A DNA stretch of 49,572 bases from Candidatus Nanoarchaeia archaeon (GTDB lineage: Archaea > Nanobdellota > Nanobdellia > SCGC-AAA011-G17 > JACPNG01). The number at the start of each line of letters is the position of its first letter. Positions within the stretch are counted from its first letter, which is position 1. A program made the position numbers and the translations under genes. Under the pieces are notes generated by a model, which was not told the DNA's origin, made no database searches, and was given only the letters and a program-made list of their open reading frames with translations. Shown here piece after piece: positions 27,914-38,215 of the stretch. Location: contig JAQTOC010000001.1 of the NCBI GenBank assembly GCA_028713535.1, forward strand, positions 1 to 49,572. The letters are read 5' to 3'.

Positions 27914-29107
27914 ATGAAAAAGCGGATGAAAAAAAATAAAAAATCAATGATTTTAGTTTTTCTTATTTTAGCTTCAGTGATTGCTGTTGGTTCTTTGGGA
28001 TTTTTTATCGGGATGGAAGTTTCGAATCTTACTGAGAATACATCCAATGAAACATCAAATGTAACAACCCCAATAGTTTTAGATCCTGGATGCATAGGCA
28101 TGAAGAAATGTGCTGCAATTGCTACTCCAAAAGCTTGCAAGGCTACAACTGGATGCCAGGTTAATATGATTTCTGCCTGTTCAGGAGAATTAGCAGGAGA
28201 TATTTTTATTAAAGAAAATATTACAGTTAGAAATAAATTTGGCAATTTTACTGTTTATGACAGCTGTTATAATAAGACTTTTGCAAAACAGATTTATTGT
28301 GGTGAGAATAACACCATAAATTATACTATTGAGGCATGTCCTGCTAAATGTGGAAGTGGCGCATGCCTTGTACCTGGAACATATCCTGAAGATTTATTCT
28401 TATTAATGGGACAATCAAACATGGTTGGCATTGGCCCTGGTCCACTTGAAGAAATAGATATGCCTGATGAAAAAATCTCTCAATGGGGGAGGGTTGGAAA
28501 CGATAGCAATAAATGGATAATTGCTTCACATCCCCTACAAAATTGGAATCCAAGAGTTACAGAACCAATCGGATTGGGATTGAACTTTGCTAAAACCTGG
28601 AGAGCTTTAAACAATGATGTTTGGGTTGGATTAATTCCATCTGCTAAATCTTCTACGGCAATAGGTTCGTGGATACCAGGTACTGTGTTATATAAAGATG
28701 CAATTGCAAGAGCAAAAGCTGCAGAAGACACCGGAGGAACTGTGAAGGCAGTATTATGGTTACAGGGTGAATCTAATGTTCTTAATACAAAACCAGCTGT
28801 TTATCGTACTAATTTGGATAAGATAATTGCTTCTGTCAGAAAAGATTTAGGAAATCCAAACCTCCCATTTATTGTTGGAGAATTTACACCACAATGGATG
28901 AATGGATCTAGCCAGAAAACAGGTATTGAAACTGTATTAAATAATCTTCCAAACAGAACCAATTATACTTTCTGTGTCCAGTCTGATGGTTTGTATGCAA
29001 AATCAAATGAAATAATTCATTTTGACAGCCCTTCACTAAGGATACTTGGAGAAAGATATGCATATGCAGTTTATGGAATTTATAACCCATTAAATGAAAC
29101 TTCTTAA
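27914..29107 (+). CDS. Membrane-anchored SASA (sialate O-acetylesterase-like) carbohydrate esterase
   Basis: N-terminal TM; LLMGQSNMVGIGPGP, VLWLQGESNV, HFDSPSLRILGERYA. Confidence 0.82.
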   Translation: MKKRMKKNKKSMILVFLILASVIAVGSLGFFIGMEVSNLTENTSNETSNVTTPIVLDPGCIGMKKCAAIATPKACKATTGCQVNMISACSGELAGDIFIKENITVRNKFGNFTVYDSCYNKTFAKQIYCGENNTINYTIEACPAKCGSGACLVPGTYPEDLFLLMGQSNMVGIGPGPLEEIDMPDEKISQWGRVGNDSNKWIIASHPLQNWNPRVTEPIGLGLNFAKTWRALNNDVWVGLIPSAKSSTAIGSWIPGTVLYKDAIARAKAAEDTGGTVKAVLWLQGESNVLNTKPAVYRTNLDKIIASVRKDLGNPNLPFIVGEFTPQWMNGSSQKTGIETVLNNLPNRTNYTFCVQSDGLYAKSNEIIHFDSPSLRILGERYAYAVYGIYNPLNETS

Positions 29108-29118
29108 TTTTTGAATAA

Positions 29119-29610
29119 TTACTTTTTTGTTGGTTTTTTGAAGTAATATTTCTTAAAATAAAATATAATAAAACAAATTAGCAGGACTATAACAAAATAA
29201 ATAGGGATTTTGTTAGTATCTAAGACTTCTTCATTAGGGGATGAGAAAGCAGGCTCTTCTGTTTCGTTTTCTAATCCTCTATTTTCTTTAATTTCTGGAG
29301 CAGCATAATCACAACTTCGTTCTATCCCTGGGAACTTGTATGTATCAGAGCAGGTGCCAACATTTGTGCAATTTCGGGTTTGGTTTCCAGATGAAAGACA
29401 TTCACTCCAGTATGTGCAGTTCCATTTATATGTACAACCCCCCCCGCCACCTGTTCCAGTTGCCCCTCCAGTTATCCCGCTTGCTGTAGAACTGCTCATG
29501 ATAAAAACATCATCAGGATCATCAAAGAAACTTGTTTCTGCAGAAACATTAACTGTAAGCAGTGATAATATAATTAAGATAGCATTAAATTTATTAGTTT
29601 TAGATATCAT
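29119..29610 (-). CDS. Secreted TSP1-like Cys-rich protein with C-terminal TM
   Basis: Signal peptide-like N-term; YKWNCTYWSECLSSGNQTRNCTNVGTC; IYFVIVLLICFIIFYFKKYYFKK. Confidence 0.7.
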   Translation of the reverse strand: MISKTNKFNAILIILSLLTVNVSAETSFFDDPDDVFIMSSSTASGITGGATGTGGGGGCTYKWNCTYWSECLSSGNQTRNCTNVGTCSDTYKFPGIERSCDYAAPEIKENRGLENETEEPAFSSPNEEVLDTNKIPIYFVIVLLICFIIFYFKKYYFKKPTKK

Positions 29611-29615
29611 TTTTA

Positions 29616-30767
29616 TTAATTGACAGCATTTGTATAATATGCGCCTGCGTGTGTTGTGACAGTATCTTCGGTCTCTGACGTGAACTGAATAATTAAATTT
29701 GTTTGATCAGCATCTGCAAGTATTGCGCAAGTTGCGAAATTGATGAACGGGATGTTAAGTATATCCAGCCCAGCAGGCAAGGTAGTAACTCCAGTATCTT
29801 CGGAGTTTGTGCCAACTTGGATGTTCTGAATCGAACGGGTGGTTGCACCATTCAAGGTTTCAAGGCTACAGAATCCAGCAGGCCCTGTTGCATTTATGAT
29901 TACCCTATTCCTGATTGCCACTCCGTCTGCAGATGAGCTCTGTGCAAGATAGGCACGAATAACATTCATCTTGTTTGGGGTCAATGCAATAGTAAATATG
30001 GTTGTGTATGTTTCATTTGTAGCAGTCAGGTTATTTTCCAAATAGACTGGGGTAAGTGAGGGAAGATTTGTCAATAAAGAACCATCTCCTTTGAAGTATT
30101 CAGCTGAAACATTCTGGCTTGTTTCTATGTTTCCTGTTGCATTAATATCAATAACCCATAAGTTAATTATCCTGTCAACTAAACTTCCAAGATTACTAAA
30201 AAAGCCTGTTTCTGTTGTTGTTACGTTTGTGGTGATAATATGTGAAGCATTAATTGTTGGAGCTATAATTTCTGTATCTGCTTGAATTGTTGGAGCTATA
30301 ACCTGTGAAGAAGTTTCTAATTTTCCTGTAGTTATTTCATCAACATCCTTTCTTAAAGAATCCCAAACTATTAATCTTCTTCTTGGAGTTTGATCTACCC
30401 CGTCTATATTTATGTTTAAATAATAATCTTTTGAAGCATTATTGCAGGCAGAACCTACTTCACCCTGCTCTGTTTCCCAATCCCCCCAATTACCGGTTGT
30501 TAATGTTGTTGTGTTAGAATAACAAGTATCTCCTCCTGTTAATGCATCATAAACAGTAAAATTAAATTCATAAGTTCCTATATTAAAGACTGTTCCAGTG
30601 TAATACTGTCCTTGCCACACTGAAACATCTGATGCAGAAATGAGATTAATTGTTAACATTAAAATAAACACACTTAGCAAAAAGGCTTTATTCATTTTCC
30701 CAAGCCCAATGGTGTTTTTTTTCAATAATATATTTATTTTTTCTTCTATTTCATGCAGATTTTTCAT
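29616..30767 (-). CDS. Secreted surface protein with tail-fibre-like motif
   Basis: Signal-like AFLLSVFILMLTINLISA; AEYFKGDGSLLTNLP; short repeats IIAPTIQADT/IIAPTINASH; alternative start MNKAFLL. Confidence 0.7.
   Translation of the reverse strand: MKNLHEIEEKINILLKKNTIGLGKMNKAFLLSVFILMLTINLISASDVSVWQGQYYTGTVFNIGTYEFNFTVYDALTGGDTCYSNTTTLTTGNWGDWETEQGEVGSACNNASKDYYLNINIDGVDQTPRRRLIVWDSLRKDVDEITTGKLETSSQVIAPTIQADTEIIAPTINASHIITTNVTTTETGFFSNLGSLVDRIINLWVIDINATGNIETSQNVSAEYFKGDGSLLTNLPSLTPVYLENNLTATNETYTTIFTIALTPNKMNVIRAYLAQSSSADGVAIRNRVIINATGPAGFCSLETLNGATTRSIQNIQVGTNSEDTGVTTLPAGLDILNIPFINFATCAILADADQTNLIIQFTSETEDTVTTHAGAYYTNAVN
30252..30301. repeat. 17-nt direct repeat (aattgttggagctataa), two copies 33 nt apart inside the surface protein gene
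   Basis: Identical at 30252-30268 and 30285-30301; in-frame 11-residue repeat. Confidence 0.8.
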
Positions 30768-30893
30768 CCTACAAAAATCAATCTCCTTTTGAGTTTTGTA
30801 AATACTAAGTAGTTTAAACTAAAATAATATATAACTAAAATATTTAAATATTTCGATAATTCGTTATTCCTCGGTGGTTAATAACCCCATAAC

Positions 30894-31508
30894 TTAATCC
30901 TCAAAAATACCTTCGTTCTCAATTTTAAAGTAAACATGATTTCTTTCGGGCTTTAACAACAAAGCTTTTCTTGGTTTTTTTATTAATTTAATTAAATTAT
31001 CAACTTCTTTAACTAACAGATCACTGCCAACTGGTTTTTGGATATTATTATTTATATCTTGGTAGACCTGAGATGTAATTAACACTGGAACTTTTTCTGA
31101 AATCTTTTTAAGCATTCTTAACTGGGAAAGTAACATTGTTCTGGCTAATTCTGGTTTTTTTCTCATTAAATTCCTGTAGTGAGATGAGATTGTATCTACA
31201 ATAACCAAGGATATTTTAGAGCCGAAAGAAGAAATCATTTTGATTGTATCCTGCAGTTCTTTAATATTCTTGATATTCACCATCAGCACATTATCCAGAT
31301 ATTTTTCCCCACCTAGTTGTTTTATCCTTTCAATTGAAAATGAGTTTTCTGTGTCTAAAAATAAAACCTTATGACCTTTTTTTGCTTCTGATATAGCTGA
31401 AATAAAGCAAAAGGTAGATTTTCCTGTTCCAGACTCGCCGAAAATACAGGTTATTCCAGAGTATTCCTTAATAATTTTTTTTAGCACTTCTGAGCCGGTT
31501 TCTACCAT
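30894..31508 (-). CDS. radB: RecA-superfamily ATPase, RadB-like
   Basis: ITCIFGESGTGKSTFCF Walker A, ISLVIVDTISSHYRNL Walker B; ATG at 31508 (MVETGSEVLKK) preferred over 31625, which overlaps the divergent CDC48. Confidence 0.75.
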   Translation of the reverse strand: MVETGSEVLKKIIKEYSGITCIFGESGTGKSTFCFISAISEAKKGHKVLFLDTENSFSIERIKQLGGEKYLDNVLMVNIKNIKELQDTIKMISSFGSKISLVIVDTISSHYRNLMRKKPELARTMLLSQLRMLKKISEKVPVLITSQVYQDINNNIQKPVGSDLLVKEVDNLIKLIKKPRKALLLKPERNHVYFKIENEGIFED

Positions 31509-31570
31509 TTTTTTACCATAAACTTTATTAATTGTTAAAGTAAGGAGGTTATTATATAACTTGTGGTAAA

Positions 31571-33865
31571 ATGGCTGAAAAAGAAGTACAGTTAAAGGTA
31601 ATGGAAGCCCTTCAGGAAGAGGCATACAAAGGAATAGTTAGGATAGACTCTGAGACCATGAGAGACCTGGGAATAAGGCCTGGGGACATTGTTGAGATAG
31701 AGGGGCAGAGAGTCACTGTTGGAATTGTTGACAGGGCATATCCTACAGATGTTGGCTTGGCTGTAATAAGAATGGATGGGATTATGAGGAAAAATGCCAA
31801 AACAGGAATTGGTGAAGTTGTCAAGGTAAGAAAGGCTAATGTCAAAGAGGCAAAGGAAGTTGTGATTGCTCCAGCCCAAAAAAATGTTTCAATACAGGGA
31901 GATCCTTTAATATTCAAGAGAGGATTATTGGGAAGAGCGCTTGTTAAAGGTGACTTGGTTGTTTTAGGCGGTGCAAGAAGAAGACAGAGAACTTTTTCTG
32001 GAAGTCCATTTGAGGAGATATTCGAGGATTTTTTTGAGAAAGGATTTACCGGGTTTACTTTAGCTGACTTAAAATTTGTTGTTGCAAGCACCAATCCAAA
32101 AGAGGCTGTAATTGTTTCTGAGAATACTAATGTTACTTTAAGTTCCAAGGCTATGGATATGAATGAGGAAAAAATACCTGAGGTTACTTATGAGGACATT
32201 GGCGGATTGGAAGAAGAAATTAGAAAAATAAGAGAGATGGTAGAGATTCCGATTAAACACCCCGAGATATTTGCTAGGTTAGGAATAGATCCACCAAGGG
32301 GAGTTTTACTGCATGGACCGCCTGGAACTGGAAAGACCTTACTTGCTAAAGCTGTAGCAAATGAAAGCGATGCTCACTTCATGTTATTAAACGGGCCTGA
32401 AATAATGAACAAGTATTATGGAGAGAGTGAGAAAAAAGTAAGAGAGATATTTGAAGAGGCAGAAGCTAAAGCACCTTCAATAATATTTATTGATGAGATT
32501 GATGCAATTGCACCACAAAGAGAGGAGGTTCATGGCGAAGTAGAAAGAAGAGTTGTATCACAATTACTTACTATGATGGACGGGCTGAAAGGAAGAGGAA
32601 AGGTCATTGTTATTGGTGCAACTAACAGACCAAATGCTTTGGATCCTGCATTGAGAAGACCTGGAAGATTTGACAGAGAATTAATTATTGGTGTTCCTGA
32701 CAAAAAAGGAAGAGAGCAGGTATTAAAAATACATACAAGGAATATGCCTTTGGCAAAAGATGTTGATTTAACTAGGATTGCTGAAGTGACTCATGGATTT
32801 GTCGGCGCTGACTTAAACGCTTTAAGCAAGGAAGCTGCTATGAATGTTCTTAGAAGAATATTGCCTGATTTAAGCATGAGAGAGAAAGACAAGAACGGCA
32901 AAAAAGAAATTCCTGACGAAATCTTAAAAAAACTTGTTGTTGATGCAGATGATTTCAGAGAGGCTATGAAAGTTGTAAGGCCTTCTGGATTAAGAGAGGT
33001 TTTCATTGAAAGGCCTGATGTCAAGTATGATGACATAGGTGGTTTGGATGAAATCAAACAGGAACTAAGGGAAAGCATTGATTGGCCATTAAAACATCCT
33101 AAGGCGTTTGTTAGATTGGGAATAAGACCACCAAAAGGAGTTTTGATGTATGGTCCTCCTGGAACAGGAAAAACCTTACTTGCAAAGGCAGTTGCTTCTG
33201 AATCTGAAGCTAACTTTATTTTAGTCAAGGGACCTGGTTTGCTGAATAAATTCGTTGGTGAGTCTGAAAAAGGAGTAAGAAAAGTATTTGAAAAAGCAAG
33301 ACAGGCTGCTCCAACCATAATATTTTTTGATGAAATTGATGCATTAGCTCCAAGAAGGGGGCTAGACAATTCTGGATCAAGAGTCAGCGAGACAGTTGTA
33401 AACACAATTTTAGCTGAGATGGATGGCCTTGAAGAGTTAACTGACATTGTTGTTATTGCTGCAACAAATAGACCTGACATAATTGATCCTGCTTTGTTAA
33501 GGCCTGGAAGATTTGACAGGATTGTTTTTGTAAAACCTCCTGAAACAGATGGAAGAGAAAAAATATTTGGGGTTCATACTAAAAAAATGCCTTTGGCAAA
33601 AGACGTTAATATTAAAAAACTAGCTGAAGAAACTGAGGGATATACTGGAGCTGATATCGAGGCTGTTTGTCGTGAGGCTGCTATGCTTGCATTAAGAGAA
33701 GACATTAATGTAAAAGAAATCAAGAAGAAACATTTTGACAAGGCTATGAAAAAGATAACTGGATCATTGACTAAGGATACGATTGAAAAATATGAAAGCA
33801 TTGAGCAGGATTATTTGAGAAGCGCAAAGGCTGCACTAAATGAGAAACCAAGTTATATGGGTTAA
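31571..33865 (+). CDS. CDC48/VCP-type double AAA ATPase
   Basis: Two AAA modules ([36 protein letters not shown]) and CDC48 N domain. Confidence 0.96.
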   Translation: MAEKEVQLKVMEALQEEAYKGIVRIDSETMRDLGIRPGDIVEIEGQRVTVGIVDRAYPTDVGLAVIRMDGIMRKNAKTGIGEVVKVRKANVKEAKEVVIAPAQKNVSIQGDPLIFKRGLLGRALVKGDLVVLGGARRRQRTFSGSPFEEIFEDFFEKGFTGFTLADLKFVVASTNPKEAVIVSENTNVTLSSKAMDMNEEKIPEVTYEDIGGLEEEIRKIREMVEIPIKHPEIFARLGIDPPRGVLLHGPPGTGKTLLAKAVANESDAHFMLLNGPEIMNKYYGESEKKVREIFEEAEAKAPSIIFIDEIDAIAPQREEVHGEVERRVVSQLLTMMDGLKGRGKVIVIGATNRPNALDPALRRPGRFDRELIIGVPDKKGREQVLKIHTRNMPLAKDVDLTRIAEVTHGFVGADLNALSKEAAMNVLRRILPDLSMREKDKNGKKEIPDEILKKLVVDADDFREAMKVVRPSGLREVFIERPDVKYDDIGGLDEIKQELRESIDWPLKHPKAFVRLGIRPPKGVLMYGPPGTGKTLLAKAVASESEANFILVKGPGLLNKFVGESEKGVRKVFEKARQAAPTIIFFDEIDALAPRRGLDNSGSRVSETVVNTILAEMDGLEELTDIVVIAATNRPDIIDPALLRPGRFDRIVFVKPPETDGREKIFGVHTKKMPLAKDVNIKKLAEETEGYTGADIEAVCREAAMLALREDINVKEIKKKHFDKAMKKITGSLTKDTIEKYESIEQDYLRSAKAALNEKPSYMG

Positions 33866-35268
33866 TTCTTAAGAATTTTTACTATTCCTTTGTTTGCATC
33901 CACTTCGATCAAGTCTCCATCCTTTATTGTTCTTGTGGAATCATGAGTTCCTACAATGCAAGGAATCTTTAATTCTCTAGAGATAATTGCTGCATGGGAA
34001 AGCATACCGCCTTCATCTGTGACTAATGCTGCGGCCTTACTTGCTATATCCATTATGTTTGGCTGGGTCATTTGAGTTATTAGTATTTCCCCTTTCTTGA
34101 AACTTTCTCTTAGTTTCCTTGTCTGAGCGACATTATTTGCTTCAAGAATCCTTGCAACCCCTACTACTGCTCCGGGGTTGGCAACAGCCCCCATTAGTTC
34201 AGTTTTTTCTTTTACTGAATAAATTTCTCTTAGTTCTTTTTTAGCAATCTCCTCTGCCTGATTTCCAGAAACAAATATTGCTTTGTTGTTTTTCCAGAGT
34301 CCTACAAAACAAAAATCCCTGTTTGATTTTTCTTCTTTTGTTAGTTTTATGTTTTTCAGCAGGAGGTTTTCCAAATTCTTGGAGAGATAGTATTTCCAAA
34401 GTTCATGAATATCTTCTCCTGTTCTTTTTGATACTTCTTTAAAAAAATTAATCAAATAAAAATCTGTACCTGCCCAGCAGGATTTTACTTCCATTCTGGA
34501 TAGGGACAGTCTTTGGAGTAATTCTACTGTTAATTTTAATTCTGGAGCTTTTTTTATTAGTTGTTCCTGTTCTTTTTTTAATTTCTTTTTTTCTTCTATA
34601 ATATTGGTTTTAAAATTTCTTTCTTTATCTATTCTATATCTTTGTTTTAGTGTTTCTAGGACTTCATCTAAAGTGATATGGCACATGACCGCCCATGGAT
34701 ATTTTCCTGCGTGTTTTATAAGAATCTTGTCTGAAACAGGAGAATATATTACTTTTTCCCAGTCTATCTGCTCTTTATTAGCTATATCAAGTTTGGATGG
34801 AAGCAGAAGTTTTGATATTTCTTCTTTTGAAAATTTTTCCCCTAACTCTTTTATGAGAAATCTGGTTCCTTCTTCTTGGGTTGCTCTAAAAAAGCAGAGA
34901 GTCTTTTCCCATTCTTCTGCACTTTTGTTGAAGATTGAGACTAATTCTTTATTGGTTAATCTGGAAAAGTCAGTTTTTTTGATTTTTTTGAAAAGTTGCC
35001 AGTGGGTGTTGTACTGTGTTTCTAAATCACTTAGAAATTTTTCCCCATAAGCTTTATTTAAGAAATTTTTCCCTCTTTCTACATCATTTTCTAAATCTTT
35101 GATTGAATGATAACAATAAATCTTGTTTTTTCTTGAGACCTGGATAATATTATCTACTTGGTTCCAAATATTATTTCTGAAGTTTTTAAAAGACAGGATG
35201 TTACCTTCGATAGTTAAATGAGGCTGAATATCCCCCCATACAAGCCTATACCGAGACTTTTCTGCCAT
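33862..35268 (-). CDS. Standalone PEP-utilizing mobile domain protein, paralog B
   Basis: 468 aa; AAALVTDEGGMLSHAAIISRELKIPCIVGTHDSTRTIKDGDLIEVDANKGIVK. Confidence 0.85.
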   Translation of the reverse strand: MAEKSRYRLVWGDIQPHLTIEGNILSFKNFRNNIWNQVDNIIQVSRKNKIYCYHSIKDLENDVERGKNFLNKAYGEKFLSDLETQYNTHWQLFKKIKKTDFSRLTNKELVSIFNKSAEEWEKTLCFFRATQEEGTRFLIKELGEKFSKEEISKLLLPSKLDIANKEQIDWEKVIYSPVSDKILIKHAGKYPWAVMCHITLDEVLETLKQRYRIDKERNFKTNIIEEKKKLKKEQEQLIKKAPELKLTVELLQRLSLSRMEVKSCWAGTDFYLINFFKEVSKRTGEDIHELWKYYLSKNLENLLLKNIKLTKEEKSNRDFCFVGLWKNNKAIFVSGNQAEEIAKKELREIYSVKEKTELMGAVANPGAVVGVARILEANNVAQTRKLRESFKKGEILITQMTQPNIMDIASKAAALVTDEGGMLSHAAIISRELKIPCIVGTHDSTRTIKDGDLIEVDANKGIVKILKN

Positions 35269-35290
35269 CTTATAAGCATAGAAAACGTGT

Positions 35291-35989
35291 TTAAATACTT
35301 AAGGATTCGTAGTGATTTATTACTTTATCTATAGCTGGAGAAATACACATTTCAAGAACCTGAATTGTTTCGAAGTATTCTTCTTTTGTACCTCCAAATG
35401 TGCTTTTTATAGTTAGATTTGGATTTCCTGTAACATATTCTCCTAAAGGAGCAATAATTGGGCCTAATGAGATTACTGCAGGAGGGAATGGATTACCGTC
35501 CCTGTATATTTCCTTGATTGCTTTTGCGTGCCAGGGTTCCATTCCAAATGAAGCAATTACGTTTGGATCTGCTATTGTTTGTTCTGATTCTTTCTTTATT
35601 TTACCTTCCAACTCAAGTCGTCTTAATGCAATTGTCCTATAAGCATGCTCTTCTCTTGAAAATTTATTCATCGTTTTATTAAACACTTCATCAATTATTT
35701 CTTTTCTGTTAGGCACATTAATGTCCCTTATAGCATCATAAAATTTATAGATTTCTTCTCTTGTGAGGAATTTATCATGTAGAGCATAAGATAATACTGT
35801 ATCGACTGTTTTTCTTTTATCTGATTCAGAAATTACTCCATTTCTTATGGCATCTCTGTAAACTCCGCTGGATTTTGCATTATACATATCCAATGCATTT
35901 TGTTTACGTAGGTGTTCTCTGGCTATGGCTTCTGCTACAGGAGATCTACCTGCATTGGCAGTACAGCAAAATTCTATTGATTGTACCAT
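35291..35989 (-). CDS. LMW protein-tyrosine-phosphatase-like protein with large insertion
   Basis: IEFCCTANAGRSPVAEAIA (CX5R P-loop) at N-term; STFGGTKEEYFETIQVLEMCI at C-term. Confidence 0.65.
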   Translation of the reverse strand: MVQSIEFCCTANAGRSPVAEAIAREHLRKQNALDMYNAKSSGVYRDAIRNGVISESDKRKTVDTVLSYALHDKFLTREEIYKFYDAIRDINVPNRKEIIDEVFNKTMNKFSREEHAYRTIALRRLELEGKIKKESEQTIADPNVIASFGMEPWHAKAIKEIYRDGNPFPPAVISLGPIIAPLGEYVTGNPNLTIKSTFGGTKEEYFETIQVLEMCISPAIDKVINHYESLSI

Positions 35990-36056
35990 CTTTTGTCAAT
36001 ATTTAATAGAATTAGGCGTTTATAAGCCTTTCGTTTTTGTTGTCTCTTCCGAGTGG

Positions 36057-36935
36057 TTATTTTAAGCTTTCATTGACAAGAATCTTGTCTCCGACCAAAA
36101 AAGTAGTTTCATGCTGAGAAACCAATCCTTTGGCTTTTTCAACCAGATTATGGTAGTTTACGAGGATTTCCTCCTTTTCAAGAATATTAAAGTAGAAGTT
36201 TGAATTTGGGAATTTTTCCTGTATCCAGCGCTTTGCAAACGGCAAAGTCTTATATTCTTCTTTTATGAACTCAAAGATTTCCTTTGCTTTTGGGTTTCTT
36301 ACTGGCTTTTGTTTTAGTATTGTGTAGACATCTGATTTCTTGCCTTCTTCGATTAGGCCAATCCCGTTTGTGGCAAATGGCTCCACTGCCAATATCTGGC
36401 CTTTTTTTAATTGAGTGGAATCATTGTTGTTATAATTTGGAACTTTTAAGCCACCATGAATATTATAAGGCTCAATGCTATGTCCAAACAAGTTTCTTAC
36501 AGGTTTTAAGTTGTAACTTTCGATTACAGACTGGATTCTTTTTCCTATTTCTCTTAGTTCAGTTCCTGGCTCTACCAAAGGAATGATTTCTTTCAATGCG
36601 TTTTTGGATGCCAAGATTAAATCTTTGTTATTTCCTAGGTCTATTGTGATTGCGCAATCAACAATATTGCCGTTAATGTGAACTCCTAGATCAAGTTTAA
36701 CTACGTCGTTTTTTTTAAGGATTGTTTTATCATCAAAACTCAGAGCTTCATGTGCTGCAACCTCATTAATTGAGATATTTGTTGGAAATGCTAATTTTGC
36801 ATTGTTTTTTTGCACCAATGATTCTATTTTTCTTAATATACTAAGTGCATTTGCATTAACTTGTATTTCTTCTCTTCCTAACTTTAAGCATTTATCTGCT
36901 ATTTTTCCTGCTTGAATTAATTCTTCTTTGTTCAT
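36057..36935 (-). CDS. map: Methionine aminopeptidase type II
   Basis: FPTNISINEVAAHE, VKLDLGVHINGNIVDCAITIDLG, GHSIEPYNIHGG, FATNGIGLIEEG. Confidence 0.93.
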   Translation of the reverse strand: MNKEELIQAGKIADKCLKLGREEIQVNANALSILRKIESLVQKNNAKLAFPTNISINEVAAHEALSFDDKTILKKNDVVKLDLGVHINGNIVDCAITIDLGNNKDLILASKNALKEIIPLVEPGTELREIGKRIQSVIESYNLKPVRNLFGHSIEPYNIHGGLKVPNYNNNDSTQLKKGQILAVEPFATNGIGLIEEGKKSDVYTILKQKPVRNPKAKEIFEFIKEEYKTLPFAKRWIQEKFPNSNFYFNILEKEEILVNYHNLVEKAKGLVSQHETTFLVGDKILVNESLK

Positions 36936-38215
36936 TTTATTTTTTTAATTATACCTGTATGAGTGTTTACTTCTACTAAGTCTCCGTCTTTAAATACTTT
37001 CGTAGCAATCTTGGTTCCAATTATGCACGGAATCTTTAATTCTCTTGAAACAATTGATGCATGGCTTGTGACCCCTCCCTGGTTTATCACAATGGCTCCG
37101 GCAATTTTCATTCCAATCAAATAGTCTGGGGTTGTTTCATTGGCAATTAAAATATCCCCTTTTTTTAGTTTATATATCTTTGTTGCTTCTTCAATAACCC
37201 TTGCGGTGCCTAAAACTGTTTTACCTTGACAGGCAACCATCCCTTTTAGTTCATTAATGTTTTTATTTATCGCTCCTTTGCATTTTTTTATTTCTATTTC
37301 CAGTTCTTTGCCTGTGATCACTGTTATTTGATTGTTTTTTCTTATTACTCCATATTTTTTCTTTCTTTCTTTAAATGAAGCAGGCAAATTACCATTTGTA
37401 TTTAGTTCGATGATTTCTCTGTGAGTTAGAAGTCTCATCTCGTCCCATGATAGATTATATTTTTTTCCTAATCTTTTTATTGTTGGCCAGTATCCATAGG
37501 CTATGATATTGGATACGTCAATGAGATAGGAACGATAGTATGCGAGTTTTGAGCCAAGCGCCATTATAAATTCGTAGCCTTTTGGGATTTTGAAATCTTC
37601 ATGGGCTTTCTTGTCCTTTGGCAGATTGGATCTTTCTTCAATAACCTTTTTTTCTGTTAAACCCGTGTTCATAAAAATGTGGGTTCCAACCCATTTGTAT
37701 TTTTTTACAAAATCTTTAATGTTCCCTTTCTTTAAGGTTTTTAGTTCTTCCTGATAAATCATCAGGGGATATTTTCTGTAGGGGTTTATCCTTGAGATTA
37801 TACCTGAGGGAGGTATTCTGGTTTTTTTGTACATTTCCTCAAGGTACCTTATTAAGCTGAAATCAATATATTGCACGCCCATGACGCAGTCAAGAGTGCT
37901 GACCATGGTTTTTAGGAAATTGTTCAAATCTTTTTTGTCTTTAGAATTGAGGAGTTTGTTGACCCTCCTGTCAACTACTGAGAAAAATTTGTCGAACCAG
38001 CCCCTGTCATTTTCTATCTTATTTTTAACAAATTCATAGCATTTTTCCAGGTTGCTTTTTTTAATGTAATATGAACAATCCAGGGATTTGATATCTTTCA
38101 TGAAACCCATGCCAAACTCTTCATAATCCAACTCCAGGAATATTGAAGCTGAGATAACAGGCTCAATCCACTTTCCAAATTCGTACCATCCCGACTCAGA
38201 ATTGTTTTTATCCAT
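36932..38215 (-). CDS. Standalone PEP-utilizing mobile domain protein, paralog C
   Basis: 427 aa; AIVINQGGVTSHASIVSRELKIPCIIGTKIATKVFKDGDLVEVNTHTGIIKKI. Confidence 0.85.
   Translation of the reverse strand: MDKNNSESGWYEFGKWIEPVISASIFLELDYEEFGMGFMKDIKSLDCSYYIKKSNLEKCYEFVKNKIENDRGWFDKFFSVVDRRVNKLLNSKDKKDLNNFLKTMVSTLDCVMGVQYIDFSLIRYLEEMYKKTRIPPSGIISRINPYRKYPLMIYQEELKTLKKGNIKDFVKKYKWVGTHIFMNTGLTEKKVIEERSNLPKDKKAHEDFKIPKGYEFIMALGSKLAYYRSYLIDVSNIIAYGYWPTIKRLGKKYNLSWDEMRLLTHREIIELNTNGNLPASFKERKKKYGVIRKNNQITVITGKELEIEIKKCKGAINKNINELKGMVACQGKTVLGTARVIEEATKIYKLKKGDILIANETTPDYLIGMKIAGAIVINQGGVTSHASIVSRELKIPCIIGTKIATKVFKDGDLVEVNTHTGIIKKIK

Noticed and set aside
30768-30893. Possible hairpin GTTATT...AATAAC in the radB-side intergenic region
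   Set aside because: Only 6 bp and AT-rich; not distinguishable from chance.
32791-33480. 229-aa minus-strand ORF (and 31612-32148) antisense to CDC48
   Set aside because: Shadow ORFs; the CDC48 reading frame is unambiguous.
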